Notes: a model not told the origin generated them from the letters alone. Positions 1-7,551 are shown, counted from the first letter of the stretch. The stretch is DNA of 11,641 nt from Bacillota bacterium (GCA_023412635.1 JAEYNI010000098.1:1-11641); one strand, 5' to 3'. Numbers and translations: made by a program.

Positions 1-135
1 ACGAGAGGGGCAACTTATAATAAAAGCGGGCTGTGGAGAGCAAATGCAAACCAATCAGTCATTAGGGTAGCAAAAAAGGTGGACTCAGAAGGGTTCAGAG
101 AGTTGTTTATGAACAGACTCCTACAAATAGACTAG
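1..135 (+). CDS. C-terminal end of a probable inosine/uridine-type nucleoside hydrolase (partial)
   Basis: Reading from base 1 in frame 1 gives 44 residues ending at TAG (133-135); the 5' part lies outside the window. The tail has the pattern TRGATY...G-W..NANQSVIRVA..VDSEGFRELFMNRL. This resembles the last strand and helix of IunH/Rih nucleoside hydrolases, in which a 'TRG-T-vd..g..' segment is followed by 'n..va..vD...F..l....L'. Such enzymes hydrolyse the N-glycosidic bond of nucleosides in the cytoplasm to give base and ribose. The catalytic Asp-rich N-terminus cannot be seen, so the family call rests on recalled C-terminal similarity only. The gene ends 76 bases before the dehydrogenase on the same strand with no terminator between them, so the two are probably co-transcribed. 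Confidence 0.5.
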   Translation, partial: TRGATYNKSGLWRANANQSVIRVAKKVDSEGFRELFMNRLLQID

Positions 136-211
136 CTTGAAAACAAAATATACTGATTTAGTACAATTTTCAATTTGTGCCTTGAGCACAGCGAAAGGAA
201 TGATAGTTAAT

Positions 212-1234
212 ATGATACGTGCAATAATGACAAAGCCTGGAGAGATTATATTTGAGGATGTACAGCTTCCGGTTGTAGAAGATAATAAAGTATTAATTAA
301 AATGGCAAGGATAGGTGTGTGTGGCTCAGACACCCATGTGTATCACGGAAAACATCCATATACTTCATATCCGGTAATTCAAGGACATGAAGTAACAGCT
401 ATCGTAGAAAAATGCGGTGATGGAGTTGTGGATTTTGCTCCAGGGGACATAGTAACTGTTCAGCCCCAAGTATTCTGTGGTAAGTGCGCAATGTGTAGAG
501 AAGGGGATTATCACATTTGTGAAAGCCTTAAGGTGATGGGATTTCAAACAGAGGGTATGGCACAGGAATACTTTCTGGTGGACCAATCAAAGCTTATACA
601 TATACCAGCTGAACTTGATCTCGACTCTGGTGCTCTGATAGAGCCTGTTGCAGTTGGTGTTCATGCAGTAAGGAGATTAGGAAATGTCAAAGGCAAAAAA
701 GTACTGGTATTTGGTGCAGGTCCTATTGGAAATCTTACAGCTCAGTCCGCAAAAGCAATGGGTGCAGAAAGTGTTATGATAACTGATTTGAGCGATTACA
801 GACTTCAAAAGGCAGCTGAGTGTAACATAGATTTCTGTGTCAATACTGCAAAGGAAGATCTGAAGGAAGCAGTTTTGAAGAATTTTGGTAAAGATGGAGC
901 AGATGCTATATTTGAATGTATTGGTATCCAGCCTACAATGGATCAGGCTGTATCCATAGCTAGAAAAGGTACTACTATAATGGTGGTGGGAGTATTCGGT
1001 GATATACCAAGAGTAGATCTTGGGCTTGTACAGGACAGAGAGCTTACTTTACGTGGTACTCTTATGTATAAAAGAGAAGATTTTGATGATGCAATAAAGT
1101 TTATGGCTAGTAATCAAATTATAGTAACACCACTTATATCACGACATTTTCCATTTAAGGATTACCTAAAGGCATATGAATTTATTGAAGAATCCAAAGA
1201 TTTAGCTATGAAAATTTTAATTGATATATTCTAA
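212..1234 (+). CDS. Zinc-dependent alcohol/polyol dehydrogenase (sorbitol/L-iditol dehydrogenase-like)
   Basis: This is a 340-residue medium-chain dehydrogenase. The catalytic zinc ligands are Cys37 (GVCGSD) and His59-Glu60 (QGHE). Four cysteines at 89, 92, 95 and 103 form the structural zinc lobe. The Rossmann glycine motif GAGPIG is at 168-173, and Asp192 at the end of the second beta strand (ITDLSD) favours NAD+ over NADP+. Family members oxidise a secondary alcohol of a polyol or threonine to a ketone. Next to a fructokinase-like kinase, sorbitol to fructose is a sensible but unproven substrate pair. The frame is open from an ATG at 137, but the family normally begins just before 'RAIMTKPGEI'. 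ATG 212 gives this, with AAAGGA at 194-199 upstream (12-base spacing). ATG 200 abuts that site, and ATG 227 is a shorter alternative. Confidence 0.88.
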   Translation: MIRAIMTKPGEIIFEDVQLPVVEDNKVLIKMARIGVCGSDTHVYHGKHPYTSYPVIQGHEVTAIVEKCGDGVVDFAPGDIVTVQPQVFCGKCAMCREGDYHICESLKVMGFQTEGMAQEYFLVDQSKLIHIPAELDLDSGALIEPVAVGVHAVRRLGNVKGKKVLVFGAGPIGNLTAQSAKAMGAESVMITDLSDYRLQKAAECNIDFCVNTAKEDLKEAVLKNFGKDGADAIFECIGIQPTMDQAVSIARKGTTIMVVGVFGDIPRVDLGLVQDRELTLRGTLMYKREDFDDAIKFMASNQIIVTPLISRHFPFKDYLKAYEFIEESKDLAMKILIDIF

Positions 1235-1269
1235 AAAAATATAATAATTATTGAAAGTTGGGTATAATT

Positions 1270-2244
1270 ATGATTGATGTTGTGGCTCTTGGCGAGCTTC
1301 TTATAGATTTTACGCAGATTCGTTCCAACGATGATTCAGTCAAACGCTTTGAACAGAATCCAGGTGGGGCTCCGGCTAATGTACTTGCTGTTTTATCAAA
1401 ATTCGGATCAAAATGTGCTTTTATAGGCAAGGTTGGGAACGATGTGTTTGGAGAGTTTTTAAGAAAGCAGCTTTTAGATCTTTCAATAGATTGCAGAAAT
1501 CTTATCTCAGATCCAAATCATAATACAACCTTGGCATTTGTTACCCTGGATGATAAGGGCGACAGAAGCTTCAGCTTTTATAGAAATCATGGTGCTGATA
1601 CGTGTCTCTCGGAAGAGGAAATTGATTTAGAGCTTATAAAGGACTGTAAAATATTTCATTTTGGAACCTTATCAATGACTCATGAGCCTTCACATTCAGC
1701 AACAATAAAAGCTGTCGAGTATGCCAAAGACTGTGGTAAAATAATATCCTTTGACCCCAATTACAGAGCACTTTTATGGAAGGACAAGGACAGTGCAATA
1801 GAAGCAATGGAAGCTGGACTAAAGTTTGCTGATATTGCCAAGCTTTCTCTTGAGGAGGCACAAATGGTTACAGGCAAAACGTGGCCTGAAGAATGCTTGA
1901 AAGAACTCTTTAAATATAAGCTTAGCTTTGTAGCCATAACAATGGGACCTCAAGGCTGTGTTTACGCGACAGAGAAGTACATGGGTACTTTTCCGGAGTA
2001 TCCGGCTGATGTTGTGGATACTACAGGTGCGGGAGATAATTTTTGGGGAACACTTATATTCGGACTTTTAAACAATGGGGCAGATTTTAATAAAATTTCA
2101 GAGAAAAAACTTTCTGAAATTGTTCTAATGGCGAATATTGCAGCTGCAATGAGTACTGAGAAAAAAGGTGCAATACCCTCAATCCCTGATTTCTCCAGAG
2201 TCAGGGAAGCTTTTGAAAAAATTAATAGTAAATCTCAAAATTAA
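1270..2244 (+). CDS. PfkB-family sugar kinase, fructokinase-like
   Basis: This is a 324-residue cytoplasmic ATP-dependent sugar kinase of the ribokinase/PfkB family, with a normal length. It begins with the fructokinase-type strand DVVALGELLIDF. The N-terminal PfkB signature follows: NPGGAPANV at 30-38, then FIGKVGNDVFGEFL at 51-64. FDPNYR at 161-166 is typical of bacterial fructokinases. The C-terminal signature DTTGAGDNF spans 250-258, with Asp256 as the expected catalytic base. The usual reaction is fructose to fructose 6-phosphate, but related ribo-, keto- and nucleoside kinases cannot be excluded, especially beside a nucleoside hydrolase. The gene follows the dehydrogenase by 35 bases on the same strand. 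ATG 1270 is preferred because it places the protein start at MIDVVALGE; a TTG at 1258 is in frame. Shine-Dalgarno pairing is weak (GAAAG/TTGGG), suggesting coupling to upstream translation. Confidence 0.88.
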   Translation: MIDVVALGELLIDFTQIRSNDDSVKRFEQNPGGAPANVLAVLSKFGSKCAFIGKVGNDVFGEFLRKQLLDLSIDCRNLISDPNHNTTLAFVTLDDKGDRSFSFYRNHGADTCLSEEEIDLELIKDCKIFHFGTLSMTHEPSHSATIKAVEYAKDCGKIISFDPNYRALLWKDKDSAIEAMEAGLKFADIAKLSLEEAQMVTGKTWPEECLKELFKYKLSFVAITMGPQGCVYATEKYMGTFPEYPADVVDTTGAGDNFWGTLIFGLLNNGADFNKISEKKLSEIVLMANIAAAMSTEKKGAIPSIPDFSRVREAFEKINSKSQN

Positions 2245-2299
2245 TGTTAGTATTGTTTCCATTACTTTTAGGATTCATGACTGAAGTTTAAATTGTATC

Positions 2300-2340
2300 A
2301 AAAAAGGTAGAGCCTGATAGGGCTTTACCTTTTTTATTTT
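2300..2340 (+). terminator. Rho-independent terminator of the sugar operon
   Basis: A hairpin is formed by 2300-2314 and 2321-2335. Its core GGTAGAGCC pairs with GGCTTTACC (one G-U pair) and is flanked by six A-T pairs, with loop 2315-2320. It is followed by a T-rich tract to 2340. The A-run on the 5' side would also let it act for minus-strand transcription. It marks the left border of the biosynthetic region. Confidence 0.9.
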
Positions 2341-2415
2341 TACTTAAATCACCTTTGATTTATCGAATTAACTAACCTGTGAAATAAGTAAATTCTCATT
2401 TTTGTTTCATAAATA

Positions 2416-2450
2416 GGTTACATAACCCATTGTCACATTTTAATGTAACA
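2416..2450. promoter_or_regulatory. Two adjacent palindromes, possible operator
   Basis: GGTTA-CA-TAACC (2416-2427) is a perfect palindrome. It is followed three bases later by TGTCACATT-TT-AATGTAACA (2431-2450), whose 9-base arms differ by a single base. GTTACAT occurs at 2417-2423, and as its complement ATGTAAC at 2443-2449. The same 7-mer recurs at 9364-9370 upstream of condensation-like gene B. The dyad size suits a dimeric TetR- or MarR-type repressor, but no such gene is in the window. Confidence 0.4.
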
Positions 2451-2574
2451 TTCATATAATGTTAATGCTATGAAGATTGTAGACCTAAAGACATAATAAG
2501 TTAGCTGACACTAGCAGCTTGCTTCTGCGGAACAATAACCTTAGGGTTTATTCTGAGTTTATGTTAGATATTAT

Positions 2575-2600
2575 ATTATGTTCCCTATATTGAACATAAT
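2575..2600. promoter_or_regulatory. Perfect 9-base inverted repeat upstream of a predicted promoter
   Basis: ATTATGTTC (2575-2583) and GAACATAAT (2592-2600) are exact reverse complements separated by 8 bases. The dyad lies immediately 5' of the -35 zone of the extended -10 promoter at 2629. There is no downstream T-run, so it is more likely a protein-binding site than a terminator. Confidence 0.45.
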
Positions 2601-2605
2601 TAATC

Positions 2606-2634
2606 CTCTTTTTTGTATGTTCCTGTGCTATAAA
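2606..2634 (+). promoter_or_regulatory. Possible extended -10 promoter for the thioesterase operon
   Basis: TATAAA at 2629-2634 is preceded by TGC (2626-2628), giving an extended -10 element. The -35 hexamer at 17-base spacing (CTCTTT, 2606-2611) is poor, as is common when an extended -10 is present. The predicted 5' untranslated region is about 115 bases. Confidence 0.35.
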
Positions 2635-2755
2635 GCTGATTATTTATGTAAACAATGATAGCGATTCTATTAATTAGGAAAGAACGTACATAATAATGCA
2701 ACGGAATCAATTTTCATTATTAACAAAATAGTTAATTTATGAAAGGATGCGGAAT

Positions 2756-3241
2756 ATGACAACAAGAACTACATTCTTTGTGAAATATTTAGAAATCGAC
2801 AGAATGAAAATTGTGTACCATGTTAATTACCCAAGGTGGTTTGAGATCGGCAGGACGGATTATTTAAAGAAAGCGGGCATATCTAATTCACATATTAATC
2901 GTCAGGGGTTCTATCTTCCGCTTTCCGAAATACATTGTAAATTTAAGAGTCCTGCCAAGTTTGGTGATGAGATAGCTGTTACCACATCGATATCATATAT
3001 GTCCTGCGTAAAACTAAAGTTTGAATACAAAGTGATAAACAAAAAAAGCGGGAAACTCTTAGCGATTGGTTATACGGTTCATGCTTGGACTGATAAAAAG
3101 ATTACACCAATAAATATTGAAAAAGCAGCACCTGAATTATTTTCAGCCCTTAAGGCATTTTCAGAAAAACCAAGTTTTTTAGACAATATTGAAACGGTGT
3201 CCGTTCGTGAGTCATCTCGTAAACAAGAGCTTATAAAGTGA
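2756..3241 (+). CDS. Hot-dog acyl-CoA/acyl-ACP thioesterase, 4-hydroxybenzoyl-CoA thioesterase/YbgC-like
   Basis: This is a 161-residue single-domain hot-dog protein. The N-terminal active-site segment EIDRMKIVYHVNYPRWFE (13-30) matches the FcbC/YbgC pattern D-x-[DM]-x-x-V-[VY]-H-x-N-Y, with Asp15 as the expected catalytic carboxylate. It is followed by RTDYLKKAG and a later strand region F-K-S-P-A-K-F-G-D (63-71), also typical of the family. The glycine usual before the VYH element is replaced by Lys18. Such enzymes hydrolyse acyl-CoA or acyl-ACP thioesters, with aromatic acyl groups in the FcbC branch. Being first in an operon beside carrier-protein genes suggests editing or release of a thioester-bound intermediate. 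ATG 2756 has AAAGG (2742-2746) at 9-base spacing, whereas the in-frame ATG 2747 abuts that site and is less likely. The stop TGA lies just before the next gene's ribosome binding site. Confidence 0.83.
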   Translation: MTTRTTFFVKYLEIDRMKIVYHVNYPRWFEIGRTDYLKKAGISNSHINRQGFYLPLSEIHCKFKSPAKFGDEIAVTTSISYMSCVKLKFEYKVINKKSGKLLAIGYTVHAWTDKKITPINIEKAAPELFSALKAFSEKPSFLDNIETVSVRESSRKQELIK

Positions 3242-3246
3242 AGGAG
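3241..3246 (+). promoter_or_regulatory. Ribosome binding site that fixes the kinase start
   Basis: AAGGAG overlaps the last base of the thioesterase stop codon and lies 6 bases before ATG 3253. A GTG at 3238, which overlaps the upstream stop, has no site of its own. Stop and site overlap suggests coupled translation. Confidence 0.75.
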
Positions 3247-3252
3247 AGGGAT

Positions 3253-4059
3253 ATGGAGAAAGGAAGACTGTTGGGTAAAGGTGTAACTGCTGAGGTTTAC
3301 GAGTGGGGGCCCGATAAGATTTTAAAGCTGTATTTTGATAAACACATAGCCCTTGACCAGATAAATCATGAGTCAAATATCGGACATTTAGTATATGAAT
3401 CAGGAATTCATACACCGGCTGTATACGAAACCGCTGAAGTTGATGGCCGCAAAGGAATAATTTTTGAAAGAATATATGGTAAAACACTAAATGAACAGCT
3501 TTTGGAAGAACCTTGGAACTTATATTATTATATTAAGCAAATGGTGGTTTTGCAGCACAAAATTCACAAATTTTCGGCTCAGGGGTTACCAACTCAGATG
3601 CAAAGATTCTCATACACAATCAAGCTTTCTTCCTTTATACTCGGTTATAGGGTAAAAAGAATACTGGATTACATGGAAAGCCTGCCTGATGGTAACAGTA
3701 TATGCCACGGTGACCTTTACGTTAGTAATATTATCGTTTCAGGTAAAGAATTAGTGCCCATCGATTGGAATGGAGCTTATAAGGGAAACCCTCTTAGTGA
3801 CGTCGCCAGAACCGGAATTATGACCTGTTCACCTGCAGTTCCAGTAGGATATCCTGATGCATTCGTGATGATTTTATATTACCCTAAATTGACGACATAT
3901 TGGGTTTATCTGAATGAGTACATGAAGCTTGCAAAGGTTAGATACGAGGATATTGACGCATGGATGCTCCCTGTTGCTGCTGCAAGGCTCAAGGACAATA
4001 TACCCGGAGAAGGAAATTGGCTGATGGACATTATAGATAAACACTTGGAACAAATATAG
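3253..4059 (+). CDS. Aminoglycoside phosphotransferase (APH)-family kinase
   Basis: This is a 268-residue small-molecule kinase with the protein-kinase-like APH/choline kinase fold and a typical length. A glycine-rich nucleotide loop, GKGVTAEVYEW, is at 8-18. The likely subdomain II lysine is Lys25 (ILKLY). The Brenner catalytic motif HGDLYVSN is at 152-159, with catalytic Asp154 and metal-binding Asn159. The second metal ligand is Asp171 in PIDW. All key residues are present, so it should be active. The substrate cannot be read from the sequence: the family phosphorylates aminoglycosides, macrolides, choline, homoserine and other hydroxyl compounds. Lying between a thioesterase and a condensation-like gene on one transcript, it may phosphorylate a pathway intermediate or the product, for tailoring or self-protection. 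The 49 bases to the next gene contain no terminator. Confidence 0.82.
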   Translation: MEKGRLLGKGVTAEVYEWGPDKILKLYFDKHIALDQINHESNIGHLVYESGIHTPAVYETAEVDGRKGIIFERIYGKTLNEQLLEEPWNLYYYIKQMVVLQHKIHKFSAQGLPTQMQRFSYTIKLSSFILGYRVKRILDYMESLPDGNSICHGDLYVSNIIVSGKELVPIDWNGAYKGNPLSDVARTGIMTCSPAVPVGYPDAFVMILYYPKLTTYWVYLNEYMKLAKVRYEDIDAWMLPVAAARLKDNIPGEGNWLMDIIDKHLEQI

Positions 4060-4108
4060 AATATACAAAACATTAAAATAAAAATTATAATTTATTGGAG
4101 CGAAGAAT

Positions 4109-5554
4109 ATGGATGATATGTTCAAGAACTATATGGAGATGTGCAATAAGATGTTAGAAAATGTCACAACCTACTATAAATTTTCAACCCAGGTTATGGA
4201 AAAGTTTATGGACGTTCATAACCAACAGCCTGGAGGTGATAAATTCCCTCTGGCTAATGGTCATGAAATCTATAATTATATAGCAAGGTACGGAGTTTCA
4301 AATCTTCAGATTCAAGCTATAATGAAGCTTGATGGAAGGCTGGACTTTGATAAGCTAAACCAGGCTGTACGATTATCAGTTGAAGCAGAGCCTATATTAA
4401 AATTCAGGTTCGTTGAAGAGAAGCCTCCTCATTGGGAGCCTTTGAAGAATCTCGGTTTTGTAAACTTCTGCTCCTTGCAGGAGGTTAATGATATTGATGC
4501 CGCAGTTCGTGATTTCATAGTAAGCCCGGTGAATCTGGATATAGACCCAATGCTGCATGTAAGGCTGCTTCGCTCGGAACAGTGTGATGTTTTAGCCTTA
4601 AGGGTAAACCATACTTTCTGTGATGCGGCAGGAGTGAAGGAATATATACAACTTCTGACGGACATATATACCACCATAGATAAGGAAGACGGGCAGTATA
4701 TACCTGTTCCAAGAATTGGTGGCAGAAAGGATCAGGATCGGCTGTTTGAAGAATTAGGAATAATAAATATTGATTCAATCTTTAAGCCGGGGGCAGACTT
4801 ATTCCAACCTATGTGGTCATTTCCTTGGGAACCCTGTGGATCCAATATTCCCTGTATGTCAGTGTGCCAATTTCCGGACGGAATTTTAGATGGTATGATA
4901 GAATATGCTAAAATTAGAGGTGCGACAGTAAATGATCTTATTCTTACTGCTTGTTACCGGGCTATGATTGAAATGAAGGAGCCTGTATACGGAATTCCTA
5001 TGGAATTCCCAATTACAATTGATCTACGCAGGTATCTTTCCGACCATAAAACCAGTGCCATCCGAAATTTTTCAGGCGCAGTTAACACCAAACTTGATAT
5101 GATTTTAAATGAACCCTTTAATGAAACAGTGCAAAGAGTCAGTAATATGACAAAGGGAATTAAACAAACTTTTCCCGGACTGCAAAGTGCTATCGGCCTT
5201 GAACGTATTGAAAGAATGAACTTTCAGGAAGTGCTTTCCTACTACCACGCAGTTGTGGAAACAAAGAAAACACAATCATTTTGTCCGTTGTATAGCGGAG
5301 ACAGGTGTTTGCCGACTTTATCCAATGTGGGATATGTGTCAAACTCCTTAATAAAGTTTGCGGATAGCTCAGTAATTGATGCTTATATTTTACCACCGGT
5401 TGTGCGTGCGCCGGGACTTCTGCTGATGGCAAGCTCTTATAACTCGGTATTAACATTAGCTGCCGGCTATTACAAAAGTACAATTAATGGTGAGTATATT
5501 GATGAGCTTCTTAGGAAGATTAAGGATGAACTAATTTCAGGATGTGGGGGTTAG
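4109..5554 (+). CDS. Stand-alone condensation/acyltransferase-like protein A
   Basis: This 481-residue protein belongs to the broad chloramphenicol-acetyltransferase/condensation-domain superfamily (NRPS C domains, WES/PapA-type and alcohol acyltransferases). The active-site motif is NHTFCDAAG: catalytic His168, Asp172 and Gly175. The usual HxxxDG glycine is shifted by two alanines. Other conserved stretches are VRLSVEAEP (87-95), PITIDLRRYL (301-310) and SNVGYVS (405-411), the last two probably equivalent to the substrate channel and C-terminal lobe of the superfamily. An N-terminal extension of about 45 residues is helical and charged and is not shared with B. Such enzymes transfer an acyl group from a carrier protein or CoA to an alcohol or amine. 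Here no carrier or adenylation domain is fused, so it must act in trans, plausibly with the ACP encoded at 7549-7767. TTGGAG (4095-4100) precedes ATG 4109 by 8 bases. A terminator follows the gene. Confidence 0.78.
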   Translation: MDDMFKNYMEMCNKMLENVTTYYKFSTQVMEKFMDVHNQQPGGDKFPLANGHEIYNYIARYGVSNLQIQAIMKLDGRLDFDKLNQAVRLSVEAEPILKFRFVEEKPPHWEPLKNLGFVNFCSLQEVNDIDAAVRDFIVSPVNLDIDPMLHVRLLRSEQCDVLALRVNHTFCDAAGVKEYIQLLTDIYTTIDKEDGQYIPVPRIGGRKDQDRLFEELGIINIDSIFKPGADLFQPMWSFPWEPCGSNIPCMSVCQFPDGILDGMIEYAKIRGATVNDLILTACYRAMIEMKEPVYGIPMEFPITIDLRRYLSDHKTSAIRNFSGAVNTKLDMILNEPFNETVQRVSNMTKGIKQTFPGLQSAIGLERIERMNFQEVLSYYHAVVETKKTQSFCPLYSGDRCLPTLSNVGYVSNSLIKFADSSVIDAYILPPVVRAPGLLLMASSYNSVLTLAAGYYKSTINGEYIDELLRKIKDELISGCGG

Positions 5555-5583
5555 TATATAAGTATTAAAATGAAAATTAAAGG

Positions 5584-5628
5584 AGCTGCCTCAAAATAGG
5601 AAAAATTCTGTCGAGAGGCAGCTTTTTT
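5584..5628 (+). terminator. Rho-independent terminator of the thioesterase-kinase-condensation operon
   Basis: AGCTGCCTC (5584-5592) pairs perfectly with GAGGCAGCT (5615-5623) across a 22-base loop, followed directly by a run of six T (5623-5628). It lies 29 bases after the stop of protein A. Confidence 0.9.
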
Positions 5629-5670
5629 GTGCGTATAGGAATTTGGAAGCAAATTTCTTGTGAAAATCGT

Positions 5671-5696
5671 AAAAGCAGCCTCCGAAGATGCTGTTT
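5671..5696 (-). terminator. Terminator of the minus-strand ACP operon, UUCG tetraloop
   Basis: On the minus strand the transcript reads AAACAGCATC-UUCG-GAGGCUGCUUUU. The stem 5676-5682/5687-5693 has one internal mismatch and is capped by a C(UUCG)G tetraloop. Four U follow, complementary to 5671-5674. Together with the plus-strand terminator at 5584 it insulates two convergent operons. Confidence 0.65.
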
Positions 5697-5723
5697 ATTG
5701 AGTTATGAGAAGAAAAACTCTAG

Positions 5724-6485
5724 TTAATGGGCTAAATATCCACCATCTACTATCATCGATGTGCCGGTAACAAAACTGGAGGCGTCACTAAGTAGAAAAG
5801 CTGCTGCCGAGGCAACATCCTCAGGAGTACCAAGACCAAGAATCTGTCTTTTTTTCAGATCCGCTTCAAAATTGTTATTGTTAACAAGATCAACCAATCC
5901 GTCATATATTTGAGTTTTTATCATACTTGGTGAGATAGAGTTTATTCTTATCTTTCTTGGTGCAAGCTCCAGTGCTAATGACCTTATAGCACTTTCAAGA
6001 GCCCCCTTGCTGGCAGAGTATGCAGCCAGTCCTCTTGCACCAACTCTGCTGGAAATTGATGAAATAGCAACGATGCTGCCACCATCTTCATTGTATTTCC
6101 TTTTACTGAAATGTTTTACAAGTTCCATGAAGGAGTAGAAATTAATGGACATAATATTGTTCAGGTCTGAAAATTTTAAATACTGTATGGGAATTGTACG
6201 AGAAATACCTGCTGAATGTACCATCCCGTTAAGCTTTTTACCATCAGAAGTTATATTGTCCATCATAACCTCTATATCCTTATAATTATTCAAGTCAATC
6301 GGATAATAGGAATGATTGCCCGGCTCCAGTTCTTTCAAGGTATCTTTAAGCTTCTCTTCATTCCTTGCAGCCAAAGTAATGTTTGCTCCGACTTTGCTTA
6401 AAAATATTGAAATACCTTTTCCTATCCCTGAGGAGGCTCCTGTAACCAATATATTTTTCCCGCTGAGATCCAAGGGGTTTATCAT
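5724..6485 (-). CDS. SDR-family oxidoreductase, FabG-like beta-ketoacyl-ACP reductase
   Basis: This is a 253-residue classical short-chain dehydrogenase. The cofactor motif TGASSGIG is at 15-22. Arg41 after the second strand (LAAR) suggests NADPH. HSAG at 90-93 replaces the usual NNAG, so the first Asn of that motif is Ser or His here. The catalytic tetrad is Asn115, Ser143, Tyr156 and Lys160 (YSASK). The C-terminus ends SMIVDGGY as in FabG. In context it most likely reduces the beta-keto group made by the upstream KASIII on the ACP, giving a beta-hydroxyacyl thioester; an alcohol dehydrogenase role on a free intermediate is possible. Its ATG overlaps the stop of the KASIII gene (ATGA, 6482-6485), indicating translational coupling. 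GGAGA (6495-6499) lies 9 bases upstream. It is the last gene of the minus-strand operon. Confidence 0.86.
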   Translation of the reverse strand: MINPLDLSGKNILVTGASSGIGKGISIFLSKVGANITLAARNEEKLKDTLKELEPGNHSYYPIDLNNYKDIEVMMDNITSDGKKLNGMVHSAGISRTIPIQYLKFSDLNNIMSINFYSFMELVKHFSKRKYNEDGGSIVAISSISSRVGARGLAAYSASKGALESAIRSLALELAPRKIRINSISPSMIKTQIYDGLVDLVNNNNFEADLKKRQILGLGTPEDVASAAAFLLSDASSFVTGTSMIVDGGYLAH

Positions 6486-7537
6486 TTTCTATCATCTCCA
6501 TTGAAATAATAATCGGTATATATCATCGGCATAAATGCGGACTTATTTATTTCGAGATAAACTCCTCCGTAGGACAGTCCAACGCCAAATCCACATAACA
6601 TAAGTTTGACTGTACCTTCAGATTGATCTCCTCCTATTGCATCAACCAAAGTTAAGGGGATGGATTCACCACTTGTATTACCATATCTGTCAATTGATAC
6701 AGGGACTTTTTCGGAAGGTAAACCGAGTTTTTTTGCTAAATGTTTTAGAATATATAAGTTGGCCTGATGAAAAACAAACATGTCAACATCATTCTTTTCA
6801 ATGGAATACTCTGACATAAAGGTAGTTAAGGCTTTAGGGACGTCCGTAATAGTAAAGGCAAAAACATCAGCTCCATTCATAGACAAATCATAAGCAGATG
6901 CATCAGTTATACTTTTACTCCTGCTTCTTGCATGCCCTGCAGGTACCATGATACTTTTGTAGCCGCTGCCCTTAGTCTTTAAAAAGTACTTTATCTCTTT
7001 GCCCTCTGACTTTTCTAAGGCAGTAGCCGAACCTCCGTCACCAAAAATCATAGCCGTAGCACTATCATTTTGATTTATACCGAAGTTACTTGTATCTCCA
7101 ACCAGCAGAAGAACTCTGTTAATGTTCTGTGTTGATATCATTGTTGCTGCTTGCCACACACCATAAACATAGGCAGAACAACCAAGATTAATGTCAAAGG
7201 CTATACAGTCCTCGCTTAACCCGAGTCTATGCTGCAGAACGCAAGCTGTTGCGGGTACTGCATAATCAGGTGTCTGGGTTATAAGAATTACTGCATCTAT
7301 GGAGGATGCATCCCAGTTTAGCTTTTCCATGATATTTTTAGCTGCGATATAGCATAAATCAGAACTGCATTGCTCATCAATAGCTACATGTCTTGTCTTT
7401 ACTCCTGTCATATTGATGAACTTACGTACACTCTCTTCACCAAAGGTTCCAAAGTAATCTTCATTGTTTATTATACGTTCAGGTACCGCACAGGCTATAC
7501 CCTTAATCTCTACGTTCTTTAATATACCGTTAGCCAA
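6482..7537 (-). CDS. 3-oxoacyl-ACP synthase III (KASIII, FabH-like)
   Basis: This is a thiolase-fold condensing enzyme of about 351 residues. Numbered from the TTG start at 7537, the triad is Cys120 (INLGCSAYVYG), His257 (FHQAN) and Asn287 (YGNTSGESIPL), all intact. The C-terminal FGVGLSYGG matches the FabH glycine-rich end. KASIII enzymes condense an acyl-CoA primer with malonyl-ACP; some relatives instead only transfer acyl groups to alcohols or amines. The gene follows a dedicated ACP and precedes a ketoreductase, which points to a single elongation and reduction module rather than housekeeping FabH. The start is uncertain. GTG 7552 overlaps the ACP stop but has no spaced ribosome binding site. 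TTG 7537 has TGAGGTG (7551-7545) at 7-base spacing and begins nearer the usual family N-terminus, so it is preferred. Confidence 0.88.
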   Translation of the reverse strand: MANGILKNVEIKGIACAVPERIINNEDYFGTFGEESVRKFINMTGVKTRHVAIDEQCSSDLCYIAAKNIMEKLNWDASSIDAVILITQTPDYAVPATACVLQHRLGLSEDCIAFDINLGCSAYVYGVWQAATMISTQNINRVLLLVGDTSNFGINQNDSATAMIFGDGGSATALEKSEGKEIKYFLKTKGSGYKSIMVPAGHARSRSKSITDASAYDLSMNGADVFAFTITDVPKALTTFMSEYSIEKNDVDMFVFHQANLYILKHLAKKLGLPSEKVPVSIDRYGNTSGESIPLTLVDAIGGDQSEGTVKLMLCGFGVGLSYGGVYLEINKSAFMPMIYTDYYFNGDDRK

Positions 7538-7544
7538 TTGTTTA

Positions 7545-7551
7545 CACCTCA
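7545..7551 (-). promoter_or_regulatory. Ribosome binding site supporting a TTG start for the KASIII gene
   Basis: The minus strand reads TGAGGTG, overlapping the ACP stop codon (TGA, 7551-7549) and ending 7 bases before TTG 7537. No ATG is available in frame nearby, so the choice lies between this TTG and GTG 7552. Confidence 0.6.

Larger units (their letters stand above)
2341..2746. other. Non-coding regulatory region upstream of the thioesterase operon
   Basis: About 400 AT-rich bases contain no convincing gene on either strand. They hold two adjacent palindromes (2416-2450), a 9-base inverted repeat (2575-2600) and an extended -10 element near 2629, each listed separately. A weak hairpin-capable stretch (2503-2530, AGCTG...CAGCT) has no recognisable RNA family pattern. 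Confidence 0.7.

Noticed and set aside
137..211. N-terminal extension of the zinc dehydrogenase from ATG 137
   Set aside because: The 25 extra residues have no family counterpart, and ATG 137 has no good ribosome binding site; ATG 212 matches the usual family start.
2503..2530. Possible structured RNA (AGCTG...CAGCT and GCAG...CTGC hairpins)
   Set aside because: The stems are only 4-5 base pairs and overlap each other; no riboswitch consensus or terminator is associated.
5190..5483. 97-codon minus-strand ORF inside condensation-like gene A
   Set aside because: It lies wholly antisense to a gene with intact family motifs and shows no recognisable domain. The same applies to antisense ORFs at 3212-3487, 4515-4778, 10071-10292 and 10596-10805.
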